Positions 18,374-27,114 of a stretch of 64,000 nt of DNA are shown piece by piece. This DNA comes from Verrucomicrobiota bacterium (GTDB taxonomy: Bacteria > Verrucomicrobiota > Verrucomicrobiia > Limisphaerales > J093). The position numbers were made by a program, and so were the translations under genes. The stretch's first letter is position 1, and every line of letters begins with the position of its first letter. The DNA lies in the NCBI GenBank assembly GCA_029556615.1, contig JAKQDD010000051.1, positions 1 to 64,000 of the forward strand, given 5' to 3'. The notes under the pieces are model-generated. The model was not told where the DNA came from. It was given only the letters and a program-made list of their open reading frames with translations, and made no database searches.

Positions 18374-19685
18374 TCCTTCCGAGTTGCGTCGCGACATCCT
18401 CGAACGCGTGCGCGCGTTTCACGCTGCCCGGCCGGTGCGTCCGTTTCGACCGGGCGAGGACTGGGTGCGGTATGCCGGGCGCCATTATGATGAGGCCGAG
18501 CTGGTGCATCTGGTGGACGCCTCCCTGGACTTCTGGCTCACGGCGGGCCGGTACGCCGAGGAGTTCGAGAGCGGGCTTGCGGAGTTTCTCGGGGTGGACA
18601 ACGTGCTCCTGGTGAATTCGGGGTCCTCGGCCAATCTGGTTGCGTTGTCGACCCTGACCTCGCCCCGGCTGAAGGACCGCCGCATCCAACCGGGCGATGA
18701 AGTCATCACGGTGGCGGCGGGTTTCCCGACGACCGTCAATCCGATTCTGCAGAATGGAGCAGTCCCGGTCTTTGTCGATGTCGAGCTGGGGGCGTATGTG
18801 CCGACGGTGGACCGGATCGAGGCGGCGCTGAGTGCGAGGACCAAGGCGGTCATGATCGCGCACACGATGGGCGTGCCGTTTCCCGTGGCCGAGGTCCGGG
18901 CGTTGTGCGACCAGCGCGGTTTGTGGCTGATCGAGGACAACTGCGACGCCTTGGGCAGCCGGTATGACGGCCGACTGACCGCGACGTTCGGCGATCTGGC
19001 CACGTTCAGTTTCTATCCGGCCCACCACATCACGATGGGTGAGGGGGGCGCGGTGGCAACGGGGGACGAGGACCTGGCGCGGATCGCGCGGAGTTTCCGC
19101 GACTGGGGCCGGGATTGCTACTGTGCGGCAGGGGAGAACAACACGTGCGGCAAGCGGTTTGGCCAGCAGTTTGGCACGCTCCCGCACGGGTACGATCACA
19201 AGTACGTCTACAGCCACATCGGGTACAACCTGAAGGTGACGGACATGCAGGCGGCGGTGGGCGTCGCCCAGCTCCGCAAGGTGCCCGCGTTCCTCGAGGC
19301 GCGCCGGCGGAATCATGCGGCCCTTCACGCCGGGCTCGAGCGGCATGCCGCCCATTTCATTCTCCATCGCGCGCCGCCGAAGGCGGATCCCGCATGGTTC
19401 GGCTACGTCCTGACGGTTCGTCCCGAGGCGCCGTTTGCGCGGTCGGACATTGTCCAGGCGCTCGAGGCGGCGCGGATCGAGACCCGGAACCTGTTTTGCG
19501 GCAATCTGCTGCGGCATCCGGCCTACGCCGGCATTCCGCACCGCGTTGCCGGCTCGCTGGCCCACAGCGATCACGTCACCACGCACACCTTCTTCATCGG
19601 TGTCTATCCGGGGCTGACGAACGCGATGATCCGGCATGTGATCGACACGTTCGACCGGTTCGTCGGGGAGAGGGCGGCCGCATGA
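18366..19685 (+). CDS. rfbH: CDP-4-keto-6-deoxyglucose 3-dehydrase (E1), PLP/Fe-S type
   Basis: The 439-residue aspartate-aminotransferase-fold enzyme has the two E1 hallmarks. The usual PLP lysine is replaced by histidine (SFYPAHHITMGEGG), and a cysteine cluster (RDCYCAAGENNTCGKRFG) supplies the [2Fe-2S] ligands. With a reductase partner it removes the C3 hydroxyl of CDP-4-keto-6-deoxyglucose. The start at 18366 overlaps the rfbG stop by 8 nt, and its TGA overlaps the next ATG (ATGA), so the genes are translationally coupled. The match to the RfbH/AscC family is clear along the whole length. Confidence 0.95.
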   Translation: MSDPSELRRDILERVRAFHAARPVRPFRPGEDWVRYAGRHYDEAELVHLVDASLDFWLTAGRYAEEFESGLAEFLGVDNVLLVNSGSSANLVALSTLTSPRLKDRRIQPGDEVITVAAGFPTTVNPILQNGAVPVFVDVELGAYVPTVDRIEAALSARTKAVMIAHTMGVPFPVAEVRALCDQRGLWLIEDNCDALGSRYDGRLTATFGDLATFSFYPAHHITMGEGGAVATGDEDLARIARSFRDWGRDCYCAAGENNTCGKRFGQQFGTLPHGYDHKYVYSHIGYNLKVTDMQAAVGVAQLRKVPAFLEARRRNHAALHAGLERHAAHFILHRAPPKADPAWFGYVLTVRPEAPFARSDIVQALEAARIETRNLFCGNLLRHPAYAGIPHRVAGSLAHSDHVTTHTFFIGVYPGLTNAMIRHVIDTFDRFVGERAAA

Positions 19686-20428
19686 GCATGCCCCGGAAGA
19701 TCCGGTGCGCGGTGGCGGGCATCACCGACCATGGGGATCGTGTGTACACGGTGGACCTCGAGCCCGCGGTGCCGGTGCCGGCGTTTCGCCCCGGTCAATT
19801 CCTGCACCTGACGGTGGACGACTACGACCCGGCGGGTTTTTGGCCGGAATCGAGAGTGTTTTCCATTGCGAGCTCGCCGAAGCATCGGGATCGTTTGCGC
19901 CTCTGTTACGCGGTCAAGGGGCGGTACACGGCCCGGATGGAGGCGGAGCTTGTGCCGGGCCGGGCGGTCTGGGTCAAGCTCCCCTACGGGGATTTCGTGA
20001 TCGACAGTTCGCAGGATGCCGTCCTGCTGGCGGGCGGCACGGGTCTCACCGCGTTCACCGCCTTTCTCGAGAACCTCGAACCGGACCCGTGCCGGAGTGT
20101 CTTCCTGGCGTATGGGGCCAGGACGCCCGCCCTGTTCCTGTTCCAGGATCTGCTGCGCGCGCGGCTCGAAACGGTGCCGGGGTTCAGCGTGCTGTTCTTT
20201 GCCGAGACGCCGGATCCTGGGTTTTCGGAGGCGGTGGCGGGGTGGCCTCGCTCTCCGCGCTGTCTTGCGGGGCGGCTGGATGCGGGCAGGATCCTGCAGG
20301 AACTGAACGCGGGCGCGTCCCGGGCGGTCTATCTCTCCGGACCGCCGGCGATGCTCACGGCACTCACCATGGATCTTCGCGCAAAGGGTGTTCCCGCAGG
20401 CCAGATTCGGATCGACGCCTGGGAATGA
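19682..20428 (+). CDS. FAD/NAD(P)H oxidoreductase, probable reductase for the RfbH reaction (E3-like)
   Basis: The 248-residue ferredoxin-NADP reductase-like protein has the FAD motif RVFSIASSP, the nucleotide motif LLAGGTGLTAFTAFL, and a C-terminal YLSGPPAMLTAL motif. Typical E3 enzymes (RfbI/AscD) carry an N-terminal plant-type ferredoxin domain with four cysteines. That domain is absent here, so electrons may reach the RfbH cluster directly from FAD or through a separate ferredoxin. Start and stop overlap the neighbours by 4 nt each (ATGA), consistent with one operon. Confidence 0.85.
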   Translation: MSMPRKIRCAVAGITDHGDRVYTVDLEPAVPVPAFRPGQFLHLTVDDYDPAGFWPESRVFSIASSPKHRDRLRLCYAVKGRYTARMEAELVPGRAVWVKLPYGDFVIDSSQDAVLLAGGTGLTAFTAFLENLEPDPCRSVFLAYGARTPALFLFQDLLRARLETVPGFSVLFFAETPDPGFSEAVAGWPRSPRCLAGRLDAGRILQELNAGASRAVYLSGPPAMLTALTMDLRAKGVPAGQIRIDAWE

Positions 20429-21498
20429 CCACCCCGACGCAAGCGGCGTCCGAGCATCCGCTGGCCTTCGACTTGGAGGCGGCGCTGGCGCGTTTGGAGC
20501 CGTGGCTGGGGGATCTGCGGGGCGCCCGGCTTTTCATCACGGGGGGCACGGGGTTCTACGGTTCATGGCTGCTGGAAACATTGCTTTGGGCTGAGGACCG
20601 CCTGCGGTTGGGCGTGCGTGTGGTGGTGTTGACCCGGCGCCCCGAGGCGTTTGGCCGGCGCGCACCCCATCTGGCTCGGCATCCTGCGGTCTGCCTTCAC
20701 CCGGGGGATCTTCGCGGTTTCCGGTTTCCCGACGGCTCGTTCACGCATGTGATTCATGCGGGGAGCGAACTGGTTGTGGCGGAGGCGGGAGGGGGGATGG
20801 ATTTGCTCGAGACGACGCTGGGGGGCATCCGGCGCGTGGGGGAGCTGGCGCACGAGCGCGGGGTGCGGCGGTTGCTGTACGCCAGCTCGGGCGCCGTCTA
20901 TGGCCCGGCGGTTCCCGGCCGCGGTCCTGCGGGCGAGGACGATCCGCCCCGTGCGTTGGCATCCGACGCGGGCTCGGCCTACGGTGAGGCGAAGCGTCTG
21001 GGGGAATTGGGGTGCATGCTGCTCGGCAGCCAGTATGGGTTTGACGTGATTCGGGCCCGGGGTTTTGCCTTTCTTGGTCCGTATCTCCCGCTGGATTCGC
21101 ATCGGGCGGCGGCGCAGTTTCTGGCGGATGCACTCGAGGGCCGTTGTCCGCGGGTTCTCGGCACGGGCACGGCGGTGCGATCCTACTTGTACGGGGGGGA
21201 TCTTGCGGTTTGGCTGTGGGTGCTGCTGTTGCGGGGCGCGGCGGGGAGAGCGTACAACGTGGGTTCGGATCAGCCGATCACGATCCAGGGATTAGCGGCG
21301 GCGGTGGCGGCGGCGGCTGATCTGCCGGCGCCGGCGGTTTCGTCCCGTGGATTGGGATTGGGCGAGGGGGTTGACTACTACGTGCCGGACATCACGCGGG
21401 CGCGGGAAGAGCTTGGGCTGGGCGTATTCACTCCGCTGGCGGATGCGATTCGCCGGACGCTGGCCTGGCACCGGCATGGCGTCCGGGCGTGCGCCTGA
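20425..21498 (+). CDS. NAD-dependent epimerase/dehydratase, candidate CDP-dideoxyhexose 4-reductase
   Basis: The 357-residue extended SDR has the Rossmann motif ITGGTGFYGSWLLE (about residues 38-51), catalytic SSGAVYGP and the Tyr/Lys motif AYGEAKR. Placed directly after rfbH and the reductase with an ATGA overlap, it is the best candidate for the last step: reduction of the 4-keto group to give CDP-abequose or CDP-paratose (RfbJ/RfbS role), or an epimerising variant. The product stereochemistry cannot be read from sequence. The N-terminus has about 35 extra residues before the Rossmann fold. Confidence 0.8.
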   Translation: MTTPTQAASEHPLAFDLEAALARLEPWLGDLRGARLFITGGTGFYGSWLLETLLWAEDRLRLGVRVVVLTRRPEAFGRRAPHLARHPAVCLHPGDLRGFRFPDGSFTHVIHAGSELVVAEAGGGMDLLETTLGGIRRVGELAHERGVRRLLYASSGAVYGPAVPGRGPAGEDDPPRALASDAGSAYGEAKRLGELGCMLLGSQYGFDVIRARGFAFLGPYLPLDSHRAAAQFLADALEGRCPRVLGTGTAVRSYLYGGDLAVWLWVLLLRGAAGRAYNVGSDQPITIQGLAAAVAAAADLPAPAVSSRGLGLGEGVDYYVPDITRAREELGLGVFTPLADAIRRTLAWHRHGVRACA

Positions 21499-21514
21499 GG
21501 CGTCGAACAAGGTA

Positions 21515-22882
21515 ATGGCTGTGCTCTTGCAGAGAGTGAATCACTGGCTGGGGATCGACCGGGCGATCTTCTTCAATCTTTGCGGGCGATTCTGGAGTCT
21601 TCTGGCGGGGCCGGTGAGCATCCTGCTCATCGGGACTTATCTGACGAAGGTCGAGCAGGGCTTTTTCTACACGTTTTCGACGATCCTGGGCCTGCAAGTG
21701 ATCCTGGAACTCGGGTTCAACCAGTGTCTCGTGCAATTCACCAGCCACGAGTATGCGCGGCTGCAATTCCGCGAGGGCCGGCTCGAGGGGGACTCGACGG
21801 CCTTGGGCCGTTTGCTGGGGCTGGGTCGGCTGGCGTTGCTTTGGTACGCGGTGCTGGGGTTGCTGTTAATGTTGGTGATCGGGCCGGCGGGGCAGGCATT
21901 TCTGGGGAGCCGCGCGGTTTCGGGTACGAACTGGGTGGTTCCCTGGTGGCTCCTGTGCGGTGCGGCGGGTTTGAATCTGGCGATTCAACCGGTCTGGTTC
22001 ATTCTCGAGGGCTGCAACCAGGTGGCTGCGGTGAACGCCTATCGCACGCTGAACCAAGTGGCGCTGGGCGTGGCGGCCTGGGCTGCGTTGCTGGCCCAGG
22101 CGCGGCTCTACGCGGCACCGGTCGCCGCCGCGGCAGGTCTGCTGGTGGGGGTGGGCTTGTTGGCGGCCACGCGGCGACCTTTGATCGCGCAGCTCTGGAG
22201 GCACTCGATGGCCGGCGCGGGCGGTCTGTTGCGCGAGCTCTGGCCGTTTCAGTGGCGGATGGCGATCAGTTTCGCAAGCGGGTACTTGATCTTCAGTCTT
22301 TTCACGCCGGTGCTGTTTTACGTCCAGGGCCCCGAGGTGGCGGGGCAGATGGGCATGACGTGGCAGATTGTGGGGGCGCTCTCGATGATGGCGTCCGCGT
22401 GGGTCACGACGAAGGCACCGCGGTACGGGATGCTGATCAGTCAGGGGCAGTTCGCCGAGCTCGATGCGTTGTTCCGGCGCGTGACGACACAGGCGGTGGT
22501 GCTTTGCGCGTTGGGCGGGGTCTGCCTGCTGGCGGCCGTGGCGGTGCTGAAGAACCACTTCGCGTTGGGATCCCGGTTTCTTGATCTCATCCCGACGGTA
22601 TTCCTGGTCATCGCGACGGTGGTCAACCAGGCGGTATTCGGCCAGGCGTGTTACCTGCGCGCGCACAAGCGGGAGCCGTTCCTTGGTGTCTCGGTGGCAA
22701 ACGCCCTGGCCACCAGCGCGGGCGTGATTGGGGGGACGCTGGTTTTCGGCGCTTTCGGCGCGTGTCTGGCCTACGCGGTGACGCAGACGTTAATGCTGCC
22801 GCTGGCCACGGCGATCTTTCGGGCCAAGCGCCGGGCCTGGCACCCGGATGCCGCGGTGACCGTTCCGGCCGGTGCCGGGTGA
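21515..22882 (+). CDS. Polysaccharide flippase (Wzx/MATE-like)
   Basis: The 455-residue polytopic membrane protein has about 12 hydrophobic helices (for example SLLAGPVSILLIGTYL, ALLWYAVLGLLLMLVIG, ACLAYAVTQTLMLPLATAI), typical of O-antigen lipid-carrier translocases. AAGGT lies 4-5 nt before ATG 21515, and the gene begins 16 nt after the SDR stop. Low sequence conservation is normal for the family, so the specific symbol wzx is not given. Its TGA stop overlaps the first base of the tandem-repeat array. Confidence 0.8.
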   Translation: MAVLLQRVNHWLGIDRAIFFNLCGRFWSLLAGPVSILLIGTYLTKVEQGFFYTFSTILGLQVILELGFNQCLVQFTSHEYARLQFREGRLEGDSTALGRLLGLGRLALLWYAVLGLLLMLVIGPAGQAFLGSRAVSGTNWVVPWWLLCGAAGLNLAIQPVWFILEGCNQVAAVNAYRTLNQVALGVAAWAALLAQARLYAAPVAAAAGLLVGVGLLAATRRPLIAQLWRHSMAGAGGLLRELWPFQWRMAISFASGYLIFSLFTPVLFYVQGPEVAGQMGMTWQIVGALSMMASAWVTTKAPRYGMLISQGQFAELDALFRRVTTQAVVLCALGGVCLLAAVAVLKNHFALGSRFLDLIPTVFLVIATVVNQAVFGQACYLRAHKREPFLGVSVANALATSAGVIGGTLVFGAFGACLAYAVTQTLMLPLATAIFRAKRRAWHPDAAVTVPAGAG

Positions 22883-23500
22883 ACCGGCTTCGCGGGGAGG
22901 GCAATCTGTGCTCCGTCCTGAATCGGCGAGGGATGATCTCCGCGCAGATTCGGGGCGGATCGCCGATGGGGAAGGGGCAGAACCGGCTTCGCGGGGAGGG
23001 CAATCTGTGCTCCGTCCTGAATCGGCGAGGGACGATCCCCACACAGATTCGGGGCGGATCGCCGATTGGGAAGGGGCAGAGCCGGCTTCGCGGGGAGGGC
23101 AATCTGTGCTCCGTCCTGAATCGGCGAGGGACGATCCCCGCGCAGATTCGGGGCGGATCGCCGATTGGGGATGGCGGCAGAGCCGGCTTCGCGGGGAGGG
23201 CAATCTGTGCTCCGTCCTGAATCGGCGAGGGATGATCTCCGCGCAGATTCGGGGCGGATCGCCGATTGGGGAGGGCGGCAGAACCGGCTTCGCGGGGAGG
23301 GCAATCTGTGCTCAGTCCTGAATCGGCGAGGGACTGTCCCCGCGCAGATTCGGGGCGGATCGCCGATTGGGGATGGCGGCAGAGCCGGCTTCGCGGGGAG
23401 GGTTAATCTGCGCTCCGTCCTGAATCGGCGAGGGACTGTCCCCGCGCAGATTCGGGGCGGATCACCGATGGGGGGAGGGGCAGAACCGGCTTCGCGGGCC
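22881..23500 (+). repeat. Tandem array, six units of 99-101 bp with interleaved inverted repeats
   Basis: Unit starts (CCGGCTTCGCGGGGAGGG) fall at about 22883, 22982, 23082, 23183, 23284 and 23385, and a short seventh unit starts at 23486. Spacing is 99, then 100 or 101 bp. Each unit contains AATCTGTGC and later GCGCAGATT (inverted), and AATCGGCGA and later TCGCCGATT (inverted). The pairs alternate (a, b, a', b'), so a transcript could form a pseudoknot or two competing hairpins. Units differ at scattered positions and frame is not preserved, so this is not a protein repeat. The same family occurs at 16201-16332. Confidence 0.93.
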
Positions 23501-23644
23501 GTTTTTCCCCAGCGCAGTCCGGGGAAAGGGGGATGTTCCGGATTCTGCTTGTCGGCGTGTTGTCCCTGAGGAACGCTGCGGGGCGGAGGGGCGAGCCCCG
23601 GCGCGGGTGGTTGGGGCGAGCCTGGAGCGGGAAGGAGAATGTCG

Positions 23645-24598
23645 ATGTCGACCGAACCGTTATTGAGCGTGCTGGTGCCGACCTGGAAACGGCGGCGTCA
23701 TCTCGAGGAACTTCTCGGGATTCTCCTGCCTGCCCTCGAGGGGCTGCCTCGGGTTAATTTGCTGGTCTCGAACAACGGGTCCCCCGATGATACGCGGGGC
23801 TATCTCGAGTCGCTGCCGGCGCATCCGCAGCTGCGGATTGTCAATCATGCGGTCAACAGCGGCCAGGTGATTCACTTGGGCTGGGTGTACGCGCAGGCGC
23901 GCGGGCGGTTCCTGTGGCTGATTGGCGACGACGACCGGGTGGCGGCCGACGCCTTGGCCTGGGTGGTGGCGACGCTCGAGGCGCATCCGGAACTGGGCTG
24001 GATCCACCTGCCGCATGAATACGCGCCCGCGGAAGGGGAGCCCATACGATCGCATTGTCCGGCGGCGGCGGAGTGGTTTGCCCGCGGCCGTGAGGCGTTT
24101 CCCCGGTATGTGAACTGGCTGAGTTTCTGCTCGTCGAACATCGTCCGGACGGAACTTCTGCAGGCGCGGCTACCGTTCCTTCAGTACGGGACCGATTTCT
24201 GGCCGATGGGTTTGTTGATGGAGGCGGTGGCGGAGGCGCCGGCGCTGGTTGCGTGTCGCTCGCTGGTCAAGGCGGGGGTTGAGACCACGTGGGGCGAGAA
24301 GTGGGTGCGGGTGACGCACTTTGAGTTTCCGGAGGAGATTCTCAAGTCGCGGGTGCTGACGCGGCATGAGAAGCGGCTGTGTCTCCGACAGCGATATGCG
24401 GATGCGCCCAACGCGCTCGAGCGGTTGGTGCTCCTCAACCGGCGGTTGCTGGCGCGGCTGATCTGGAGGGACCCGGTGCTGTTGGGCCGGCTGGTTTCAC
24501 CCCGGGCGTTGCGCAAGGTGTTCCGGGGCTCGGTCTGGAGGAAGGTTGGCGCCTATCACACCGGCGGGGCGGAGCGCGCCAATGATCTGTTTCACTAG
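23645..24598 (+). CDS. Family 2 glycosyltransferase
   Basis: The 317-residue GT-A fold transferase begins LLSVLVPTWKRRRHLEELL (nucleotide-sugar site), has VSNNGSPDDT and the acidic metal motif GDDDRV at about residue 98. The start at 23645 is fixed by AAGGAGA at 23632-23638, about 7 nt upstream; ATG 23639 is too close. The overall pattern resembles abequosyl/dideoxysugar transferases of O-antigen clusters, which fits the upstream CDP-dideoxyhexose genes, but acceptor and donor are inferred. Its TAG stop (24596-24598) lies inside the terminal inverted repeat of the next element. Confidence 0.85.
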   Translation: MSTEPLLSVLVPTWKRRRHLEELLGILLPALEGLPRVNLLVSNNGSPDDTRGYLESLPAHPQLRIVNHAVNSGQVIHLGWVYAQARGRFLWLIGDDDRVAADALAWVVATLEAHPELGWIHLPHEYAPAEGEPIRSHCPAAAEWFARGREAFPRYVNWLSFCSSNIVRTELLQARLPFLQYGTDFWPMGLLMEAVAEAPALVACRSLVKAGVETTWGEKWVRVTHFEFPEEILKSRVLTRHEKRLCLRQRYADAPNALERLVLLNRRLLARLIWRDPVLLGRLVSPRALRKVFRGSVWRKVGAYHTGGAERANDLFH

Positions 24599-24683
24599 CG
24601 AGGCGCCGCCTCAGACCCATGAAACATGCAGTCCAGAGAAACCGTGGGGGGCGGCGGGGCGCCCTGCCTCCGCGCCTCGCTAG
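24595..24683 (-). repeat. Palindromic repeat, copy D (second part only, subtype 2)
   Basis: CTAGCGAGGCGC...GCGCCTCGCTAG brackets 89 bp between two convergent genes. The interior (CGCCTCAGACC..., ATGAAACATGCAGTCCA) is nearly the reverse complement of copy H at 58124-58212, defining a subtype. The left end supplies the TAG stop of the glycosyltransferase gene. Folding would give a stem of about 12 bp usable as a bidirectional terminator. Confidence 0.9.
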
Positions 24684-24692
24684 GGGTGTGGG

Positions 24693-25877
24693 TCACGGGC
24701 GCATGCCGCGCCAGAGGGCGCGGACTGAGATCCGGCGGAGCAGGCCGAACGGGCAGTAGTCGGTGAGATAGAACGGGCGGCGGGGGAAGGTGGCGCGTGA
24801 GCGCCGTGGGAGGCTGCCGAGATGGAGGACGAAGTCGGCGACGGTGTTGACGTAGCGATGGCCCAGGTGATCGCGGATCAGTTCACCGCCGTGATCGCGC
24901 AGGGCCTGAATCTCCGCGGCGGGCCGGCGGACGAGCCGCTGGAGGACTCTGGCGATGTGCTGGAAATCCTCCGGGGGGTAGAGGAACTCGGGATCGACCG
25001 CCCGGGCGTAATCGGCGCCGCCGCCGCCGCCGGCGGGGAAGAGGGGGAGGACACCCACGCACATCGCTTCGTACAGGGCTGTGGGGCCGCCTTCCATGTC
25101 GCTGACGACCACCATGGCGTCCCAGGTTCGCAAGACGTCCCAGTAGGCGCTGCCGCTCTTCTGGCCGTGGAAGTGCAGTCGGGGTTCGCCGGCCATCTCC
25201 CGCCGGAGCCAGGGGCCGAGACGGCCGTCCCCGAGGATCTCGAATCGGAAGTCCAAGCCGGCTGCGGTCAGGGCACGGACGAGCGGGGGGATGCGGTGGA
25301 CGCCTTTTTCCGGCGAAAGCCGGCCGACGAAGCCGAGCACGAGGGGTTGGCCGAGGACGGGATCCCGGCGGGTATCAGCGGCCGGGCGGTCGACGGGGAG
25401 GTGGGTGACGCAGATGCGTTCCCTTGACAAGTCGGGGCAACGCTGTTCGGCGAGGGTTTGCCACGGGCGTCCGGCGCAGAAAAGGCCGTCGAGGTATGGG
25501 GCGGCGACTGGGAGAAGTTCGGGCAGGCCGGGCCAGACGGCGTGCAGGAATCCGATCCGCCGTTGCGCCTGATCGAACTCGGCGAAGAACCCGAGTCCCC
25601 AGAAGTCGTGATAGACGACGGTCTCGGTCTCGGCGGGGAGGGCGGCGGCGAATCGCCGGCGTGCGGTTTGAATGGAGTGTCGCCAGGTGAGTCCCAGGCC
25701 GCGCACGCGGTCGTAGGGCCCCGTTTCGGGATCGAAATAGGCGATGAACTGGGAATGGACGCCGCAGGCGGCGTCATCGCGCCAATGGCGCCGGAGCATG
25801 GCCTGTACGCCGCCCATGCGATCGAACATATCGGCGCCGTGCAGGATGCGGGTCGGTGATGTGGGTTGGGTCTGCAT
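24693..25877 (-). CDS. GT4-type glycosyltransferase
   Basis: The 394-residue GT-B transferase contains the C-terminal donor-binding core: LVLGFVGRLSPEKGVHRI, FEILGDGRLGPWL, and SDMEGGPTALYEAMCVGVLP carrying the family E-x7-E-like motif. The N-terminal domain starts with ILHGADMFDRMGGVQ. The start is placed at ATG 25877; the upstream frame is Ser/Pro-rich noise. The gene ends 8 nt from the repeat at 24595-24683 and lies 94 nt downstream of another GT4 gene on the same strand. It probably extends the surface polysaccharide. Confidence 0.85.
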   Translation of the reverse strand: MQTQPTSPTRILHGADMFDRMGGVQAMLRRHWRDDAACGVHSQFIAYFDPETGPYDRVRGLGLTWRHSIQTARRRFAAALPAETETVVYHDFWGLGFFAEFDQAQRRIGFLHAVWPGLPELLPVAAPYLDGLFCAGRPWQTLAEQRCPDLSRERICVTHLPVDRPAADTRRDPVLGQPLVLGFVGRLSPEKGVHRIPPLVRALTAAGLDFRFEILGDGRLGPWLRREMAGEPRLHFHGQKSGSAYWDVLRTWDAMVVVSDMEGGPTALYEAMCVGVLPLFPAGGGGGADYARAVDPEFLYPPEDFQHIARVLQRLVRRPAAEIQALRDHGGELIRDHLGHRYVNTVADFVLHLGSLPRRSRATFPRRPFYLTDYCPFGLLRRISVRALWRGMRP

Positions 25878-25971
25878 CGTCGGGGATCGGCTGCCGCCGG
25901 GGCGTGGTGCGCCTGCGGCGGAGGCGCGGTTGTCAGCGCGCTCGGGGAGTCTGGCGGGAATGTTGCGCCGG

Positions 25972-27114
25972 TTAAAGATCGAACTTGGCGAGGGTTTCGT
26001 CGTAGAGGGCCTCGTATCGGCGGACCATGGCTTCCATGCTGAAATCGCCGGCTCGGCGGCGGCAGGCGGCTTGGAGGACGATCCAGGCGGCGTCGGGCAG
26101 CGCGAGGATTTCAGCCAACCGTTCTGCCAGGTGCGCGACGTCCCCGGTGCGGACGACCCATCCGGTGACGCCGTCCTCGACCAGGCCGGAGGCGTTGGCG
26201 GCTTCTGACACGAGGGCGGGGCGGCCTGCGGCGAAGGATTCGAGGACGGCATTGGGGAGGCCCTCCCAGAGCGAGGCCAGGATGGTGAAATCGGCGGCGT
26301 GATAGAAGGCCTCGGGCGCTTCGGTGGGGGGATGTTGAAACAGGGTGCCGGTCAGTTTGCCGGACTCGATGGCGGCATCCAGCTGCTGTTGGACCGAGCG
26401 GCTATCGCGTTCGCCGACCACCCAGACCTGGGTGGTGGGGTCAAGGGCGCCCCGAGCCTTGAGCGTTGCGAGGGCGTGGGCGAGGAGGTGGGGCGATTTT
26501 TGTTCGGTGATTCGGGCCATCATGACCGCGAGCCGCCGGGCGCCGGGGGCGAGGCGGGCTCGCAGGCCGGGGTCCGGGTTCGCGGCGAACCGTGCGACGT
26601 CGATGCCGTTGGGGATGCAAACGAGCTTGGGGTTGGGGACTCCGGCGCGTTCGCGGAGTTTTCGTTCCATGTGGGGGCTGTTGCAGACGATCCGGTGGGC
26701 GAGCCGCTGTTCACAGCGTTCGTAGAACAACTGACGCCGCGTGTAATCGGTTCGGACGGCGGTGATCAGTCGTGTCCGGAGCGGGAGGAAGGGGCGTGCC
26801 AGGCGGGTGAGGTGGTTGGCGTGATGATTGACGGAGTGGACGAGGGCGGGGCGGAGCCGCCAGACGCAGCGGATGATCCGGAGGATGCCGACGGCGGCCT
26901 CTTCGGGGGTCCAACGCAGGTCGAGGTCGGTCACGGGGACTCCGGCGCGTTCGAGGTCGGGTCCGAAGTGGCGGCTGACGCCGGTGCGGGCGCCGTGCAG
27001 GCAGAGGACATGGGGCTCGTAGCGGTCTCTGGGGAGGCGGGTGATGAGCTCGACCATCTGGCGTTCAGCTCCGCCGGCTCCCAGGGCGTCTGTGCAAAAG
27101 AGGAGGCGTCTCAT
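25972..27114 (-). CDS. GT4-type glycosyltransferase
   Basis: The 380-residue GT-B protein begins LLFCTDALGAGGAERQMVEL, a classic GT4 N-terminal signature. It has IVCNSPHMERKL, VCIPNGIDVARF, RITEQKSPHLL, WVVGERDS and the retaining-transferase motif LWEGLPNAVLESFAAGRPAL. Its ATG overlaps the asnB stop by 4 nt, so asnB and this gene are translated from one message. The substrate is unknown; the role in polysaccharide assembly comes from context. Confidence 0.92.
   Translation of the reverse strand: MRRLLFCTDALGAGGAERQMVELITRLPRDRYEPHVLCLHGARTGVSRHFGPDLERAGVPVTDLDLRWTPEEAAVGILRIIRCVWRLRPALVHSVNHHANHLTRLARPFLPLRTRLITAVRTDYTRRQLFYERCEQRLAHRIVCNSPHMERKLRERAGVPNPKLVCIPNGIDVARFAANPDPGLRARLAPGARRLAVMMARITEQKSPHLLAHALATLKARGALDPTTQVWVVGERDSRSVQQQLDAAIESGKLTGTLFQHPPTEAPEAFYHAADFTILASLWEGLPNAVLESFAAGRPALVSEAANASGLVEDGVTGWVVRTGDVAHLAERLAEILALPDAAWIVLQAACRRRAGDFSMEAMVRRYEALYDETLAKFDL

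Noticed and set aside
22648-23321. Several open frames across the tandem repeat
   Set aside because: They shift frame between units (99 versus 101 bp), occur in both strands and translate a repetitive non-protein sequence; the DNA-level repeat explains them.
22881-23500. CRISPR array
   Set aside because: Units are about 100 bp with no short invariant repeat alternating with unique spacers, and no cas genes are present.
24693-26252. Extended 519-residue form of the glycosyltransferase
   Set aside because: The first 125 residues are Ser/Pro/Thr-rich noise overlapping the upstream GT4 gene; the family N-terminus starts after ATG 25877.
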